Shown piece by piece: positions 60,105-64,000 of a stretch of DNA of 64,000 nt (position 1 is the first letter of the stretch; each line of letters starts with the position of its first letter). A program made the translations under genes and the position numbers. The stretch lies in the NCBI GenBank assembly GCA_013398955.1, contig VWPU01010337.1:62001-126000 (forward strand), written 5' to 3'. The stretch is from Callaeas wilsoni. Its lineage: Eukaryota; Chordata; Aves; Passeriformes; Callaeidae. The notes beneath the pieces are model-generated. The model had not been told where the DNA came from. It was given only the letters and a program-made list of their open reading frames with translations, and searched no databases.

Positions 60105-60622
60105 GTGCCAGCACCTGGAATCCTGGGGGGCATTCTGGGCCTCTCATGACAGGAAAGACATTGAGGGGTGGAGCGTGCCCGGGGAAAGGAAGGGTGCTGG
60201 GGAAGGGGCTGGAGCACCAGGAACTGCAGAGGGAGCTGGGAAAGGGTCTCATCCTGGAGCAAAGGAGGCTCAGAGGAGACCTTCTGGCTCTGCACAGCTC
60301 CCTGGCAGAAGGGTGGAGGCAGGGGTGTTTGGGCTCTTTTCTCAGCAAAGACACGAGAACAAGAGGAAACAGCCTCGAATTGCACCAGAGGGGGTTCAGG
60401 TTGGATATGGGGAACAATTTCTTCCTGGAAAGGGCTGTCTAGCCCTGGCACAGATACCCAGGGCAGTGGTAGAGTCCCTATCCCTGGAGGGATTTAAAAA
60501 CCATGTAGATGTGTCACATGGGGACATGGTTTAGTGGTGGGCTTGGCAGTGCTGGGGGAATGGTTGGACTTGATGGGCTCAGAGGGATTTTCCAACCTGA
60601 ACGATTCTGTGATTCAATGAGT
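60105..60622 (+). mobile_element. CR1 LINE, long 3' copy
   Basis: 'cagcacctggaatcctgggg', then 'ctcatgacaggaaagacattgaggggtggagcg', 'gggctggagcacc', 'gagaccttctggctctgcac' and 'acaagaggaaacagcctcgaattgcaccag'. It continues to 'ggaacaatttcttcctggaaaggg', 'agggatttaaaaaccatgtagatgtg' and TTTTCCAACCTGAACGATTCTGTGATTC. Roughly 515 bp, second 3' group. The minisatellite starts about 170 bp after its tail. Confidence 0.95.
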
Positions 60623-60791
60623 TATGAAGGGAGAGCCGTTCCCCATCCAGCTGTACCTGTGAGTGCTTATTCTCTTGATTTGGAGAGGGAAGGTCCATGT
60701 GGCCAGCCCAGCCCATGGCCCTGTGAGCAGAGAGGAGCCGAAATTCCCACCAGTCACCAGTGTGTGATTGCCTGTGGTGCCCAGTGTGTGC

Positions 60792-61889
60792 CGTGCTCCG
60801 AGGGACTGCCAGGCTCCAAGGGATCACCAGGCTCCAAGGGATCACCGAGCTCCAAGGGATCACCAAGCTCCAAGGGATCACCGAGCTCCAAGGGATCACC
60901 AGGCTCCAAGGGATCACCAGGCTCCAAGGGATCACCAGGCTCCAAGGGATCACCAGGCTCCAAGGGATCACCAGGCTCCAAGGGATCACCAGGCTCCAAG
61001 GGATCACCAGGCTCCAAGGGATCACCAGGCTCCAAGGGATCACCAGGCTCCAAGGGATCACCAGGCTCCAAGGGATCACCAGGCTCCAAGGGATCACCAG
61101 GCTCCAAGGGATCACCAGGCTCCAAGGGATCACCAGGCTCCAAGGGATCACCAGGCTCCAAGGGATCACCAGGCTCCAAGGGATCACCAGGCTCCAAGGG
61201 ATCACCAGGCTCCAAGGGATCACCAGGCTCCAAGGGATCACCAGGCTCCAAGGGATCACCAGGCTCCAAGGGATCACCAGGCTCCAAGGGATCACCAGGC
61301 TCCAAGGGATCACCAGGCTCCAAGGGATCACCAGGCTCCAAGGGATCACCAGGCTCCAAGGGATCACCAGGCTCCAAGGGATCACCAGGCTCCAAGGGAT
61401 CACCAGGCTCCAAGGGATCACCAGGCTCCAAGGGATCACCAGGCTCCAAGGGATCACCAGGCTCCAAGGGATCACCAGGCTCCAAGGGATCACCAGGCTC
61501 CAAGGGATCACCAGGCTCCAAGGGATCACCAGGCTCCAAGGGATCACCAGGCTCCAAGGGATCACCAGGCTCCAAGGGATCACCAGGCTCCAAGGGATCA
61601 CCAGGCTCCAAGGGATCACCAGGCTCCAAGGGATCACCAGGCTCCAAGGGATCACCAGGCTCCAAGGGATCACCAGGCTCCAAGGGATCACCAGGCTCCA
61701 AGGGATCACCAGGCTCCAAGGGATCACCAGGCTCCAAGGGATCACCAGGCTCCAAGGGATCACCAGGCTCCAAGGGATCACCAGGCTCCAAGGGATCACC
61801 GGGCTCCAAGGGATCACCAGGCTCCAAGGGATCACCAGGCTCCAAGGAATCACCTGGCTCCAAGGAATCACCGAGCTGCAAGGGCTGTC
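60792..61889. repeat. 18-bp minisatellite, about 60 units
   Basis: The unit is CAGGCTCCAAGGGATCAC. A degenerate unit (12 of 18 matches) lies at 60,792-60,809. Sixty units follow at 60,810-61,889. Units starting at 60,846, 60,864 and 60,882 carry CGAG or CAAG instead of CAGG. The fifty units from 60,900 to 61,799 are identical. The last five drift again, ending in a strongly altered unit at 61,872. The array is open in five of six frames because the unit is a multiple of three without stops in those frames. One plus frame reads (GSKGSP)n inside a 557-codon frame at 60,509-62,182, which starts within the preceding CR1. I regard this as noncoding. Confidence 0.98.
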
Positions 61890-63262
61890 CAGGCTCGGGC
61901 AGAAGGCAGCATTTACATGATGATGCACTGGAGTGCACAATGCAAGTGGTGATCTTTATAGTGCTCAATGAAGTACACCAAAACGCTGTGAAACAACTGT
62001 TCTTAAGTGGCTTCTGGGGACACGGCTTTGAAAATATGAGTTTCATTTCTTTTGTGTGGTGTTCCAGGTCACCGGGCCTTTGTTCCGCTCCTGTGAGCCC
62101 TCACTGGAACGACCGCCATTGCTCATCCTGCTTTGATTGTTCCCAGCTTTATTTAAGAAGCTGCTCTCTGCAGATCATTTAATGAGGAGGATTTCCTCAT
62201 GCAGGAAAACTTCCATCTTTCTCTTTTAAGTGTCAGGGTGGATGTTTCCTCGGCTGAACGGGAACCATATTTAACTGTTGTGTTTGTTTCTCAGCAGTGA
62301 AGTTTCCCTCCTTGGGTTCAGTGTGAGGTGACTCTTGTAGCATCTCCCTTGGAAACATTTTAAATAAAGCAGAGAAATACTTGCATCGGACCCTGTGCAA
62401 AGTGCCTCTCTCCAGAGATGCATCCATCTCGCTCAAGATCCTGTTTGGCTACTTTTGGGATGCTTTTGGTTAGTGATTCACGAAAGCCATTGTCATTCCC
62501 TTTACAGCTAGGCTGAGGTTCTCACACAGTACTATCAGGAGTGGGAAGCCAAGCGATTGCATGAGAATTGGGAAAGAAATAAGGCTGAAGGTACTGGGAA
62601 GGTTTAAAGAGACATTTTAATTTCTTCCTGCCCTTTGGAAGCGATGAAAGATGGAAGGAAAGGAGGAAAATGGGAAACACAGTAGCAAGGGGACTCATCC
62701 AAGGCAGGGCTGGGCCACCCCTCCTGATCTTCATGTTAGGATAGGTTTGTGTGGGGGAGGAGCACAGCCCAGATGCTACTTTGAGGTTGGTTCCTATGAT
62801 CTTGTTTTTATTATTAGTTTTTCTCCTTTTTTTTAAAGTGAAAAATTTTTCCTTGGAAACTAAAAGGCAAATCACAGCAACTGAAATGCAAGCTCTCTTT
62901 GATCTTTGTTTTATACTCAGGAAAAAAACTAGCTAAAATCAGTTTATTTAGTATTTTTCTTGCCTCTCAACATGTTTTTACAGTCCAAAATGCAAATTCA
63001 ACCCTCTCTAACAAGTTTGAATGAAGAGATGCTCCAGCATCAGCTCCAGCTCCCTGCTATAAATGTTCCAAGGAAAACAATGTTATTTCTATGCAAAGCT
63101 GCCGCAGATGTGTCTCTGTGCTGGGTTTCACTGGCCCTCACAGAATGAAGGAAAGGGAGAGTTTTTAAATTCTACTTAGGGCCAGCTGCCATCCATCCTC
63201 CTGCAGGCATGGAGGTTTTTTGGACCCAAATATTGATTGCAGAGCTATTAATGCAGAAGATA
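61890..63262. other. Gene-free stretch
   Basis: Unique-looking sequence after the minisatellite. It is AT-rich around 62.8-63.0 kb. No repeat or exon was recognised. Confidence 0.5.
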
Positions 63263-63696
63263 CAGAATCATAGAATCATGGAATCATTTATGTTGGAAAA
63301 GCCCTCTAAGATCAGCAAGTCCAACCATCAGCCAGCACCACCACCATGTTCACCACTAAACCATGGCCTCAAATGTCACATCCATGCATTTTTTGAATCC
63401 CACCAGGGATGGTGGTTCTACCACTGCCCTGGCAGCATCTGCCAGGACTGGATGACCCTTGCCATGAAGAAATTTTCCCCAGTATCCACCCTGAGCCTCC
63501 CCTGGCCCAGCCTGAGGCCGTTCCCTGTCCTCCTGTCCCCGTTCCCTGGGAGCAGAGCCCGACCCCCCCGGCTGCCCCCTCCTGTCAGGGAGGTGTGCAG
63601 AGCCACACGGTCCCCCCTGAGCCTCCTTTTCTCCAGGCTGAGCCCCTTTCCCAGATCCCTCAGCTGCTCCTCATCAGACGTGTGCTCCTGCTCCTA
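63263..63696 (-). mobile_element. CR1 LINE, long 3' copy
   Basis: The left end is the well-preserved reversed tail CAGAATCATAGAATCATGG, then 'atgttggaaaagccctctaagatcagcaagtccaacc', 'catggtggt'-type sequence in reverse and 'ccatgaagaaattttccccag'. It continues to 'cctcccctggcccagcctgagg', 'ctttcccagatccctcagctgctcctcatcagac' and 'gtgtgctcc'. Its upstream half is almost identical to the inverted segment at 55.54-55.77 kb. Confidence 0.95.
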
Positions 63697-63703
63697 TTGT
63701 TAT

Positions 63704-63897
63704 GGTGAGGCCCTGGCACAGGGTGCCCAGAGCAGCTGTGGCTGCCCCTGGATCCCTGGCAGTGCCCAAGGCCAGGCTGGACACGGGGGCTTGGAGCAGT
63801 CTGGGACAGTGGGAGGTGTCCCTGCCATGGCAGGGGGGAAAAGATGACCTCCAGAGTTCCTTGCAATCCAAGCCCACCTGTGGCTCTATGATTTTAT
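63704..63897 (+). mobile_element. CR1 LINE, 3' end copy
   Basis: It starts at 'ggtgaggccctggcacagggtgcccagagcagctgtggctgcccctgg'. It passes 'gcccaaggccaggctggacac' and 'gaggtgtccctgccatggcagg', and ends in 'tccttgcaatccaagcccacctgtggctctatgattttatgg'. Its truncated 5' end lies within about 10 bases of the truncated 5' end of the minus-strand copy to the left. Confidence 0.94.
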
Positions 63898-64000
63898 GGC
63901 TGGTGCTACTACAAGTGTGTGGCCATGGTGGCACTGTCTAAAAGGGGTCTTGAAGTTGTTTTCAATCATTCTGAAATATGTGGTAAAAATAGTGCCAAGA
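63898..64000. other. Window end, nothing recognised
   Basis: About 100 bases after the last CR1 tail. No feature was seen before the window ends. Confidence 0.5.

Noticed and set aside
60792..61889. CRISPR-like regular array
   Set aside because: The units are directly abutting and identical with no spacers, and the window is vertebrate DNA.
60579..62046. Several other very long open frames over the minisatellite, on both strands
   Set aside because: They are (VIPWSL)n, (LEPGDP)n, (LQGITR)n and (QAPRDH)n readings of the same 18-bp unit. Openness follows from the unit lacking stops in those phases, not from coding selection.

Overview
The window is vertebrate, almost certainly avian, nuclear DNA and not a bacterial or viral segment. 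The main evidence is about two dozen 5'-truncated fragments of CR1, the dominant bird LINE. They share the CR1 3' block (fragments such as TGTCCCTGCCCATGGCAGG and CCTTCCAACCCAAACC) and the CR1 tail built on ATTCTRTG. Several copies carry variants such as 'aatggcttcccactgccagag' and a 'ctccggcagcctcggggcc' block, which I associate with passerine CR1 subfamilies. A songbird is therefore my best guess, but that is inference. There are no operons, ribosome binding sites or long single-exon genes.

I could not support any protein-coding gene, tRNA or rRNA. The open frames are short, unconserved by eye, and often run straight through CR1 copies or simple repeats. The window reads as intergenic or deep intronic sequence. 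GC-richer stretches with scattered CpG (about 2.6-3.5, 9.1-9.6, 11.7-11.9, 28.7-29.4, 34.0-34.4 and 51.2-52.0 kb) alternate with AT-rich, CpG-poor stretches (about 3.6-4.2, 19.0-19.4, 24.5-25.0, 26.3-26.7, 31.1-31.3, 32.3-32.5, 34.7-34.9, 46.4-46.7, 48.5-49.2, 50.5-50.8, 53.2-53.9 and 58.8-59.2 kb). The AT-rich blocks hold many TAATTA-like words and could include conserved noncoding elements, which only alignment can show.

Layout: 1-17 kb has scattered CR1 pieces, a 95-bp (AGAGA)n tract and two small CpG-dense patches. 17.3-25.9 kb is the longest interval without a recognisable CR1. 25.9-39.2 kb has CR1 pieces on both strands and a 249-bp assembly gap at 36,585-36,833. That gap lies inside a CR1 copy apparently split by a TG-starting insertion. 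39.2-45.6 kb is largely repeat-free but has two adjacent perfect hairpins. 45.6-56.4 kb has further CR1 copies, one ending in an expanded (TTCTA)n tract. 60.1-61.9 kb holds a CR1 copy followed by the most striking object here: an 18-bp minisatellite of about 60 units, 50 of them consecutive and identical. The window ends with two CR1 copies meeting head to head.

The minisatellite is the best candidate for something distinctive. It is open in five of six reading frames, and one frame reads as 120 Gly-X-Y triplets. I think this follows from an 18-bp unit without stops and does not indicate a collagen gene. I see no evidence of a novel multi-gene system.
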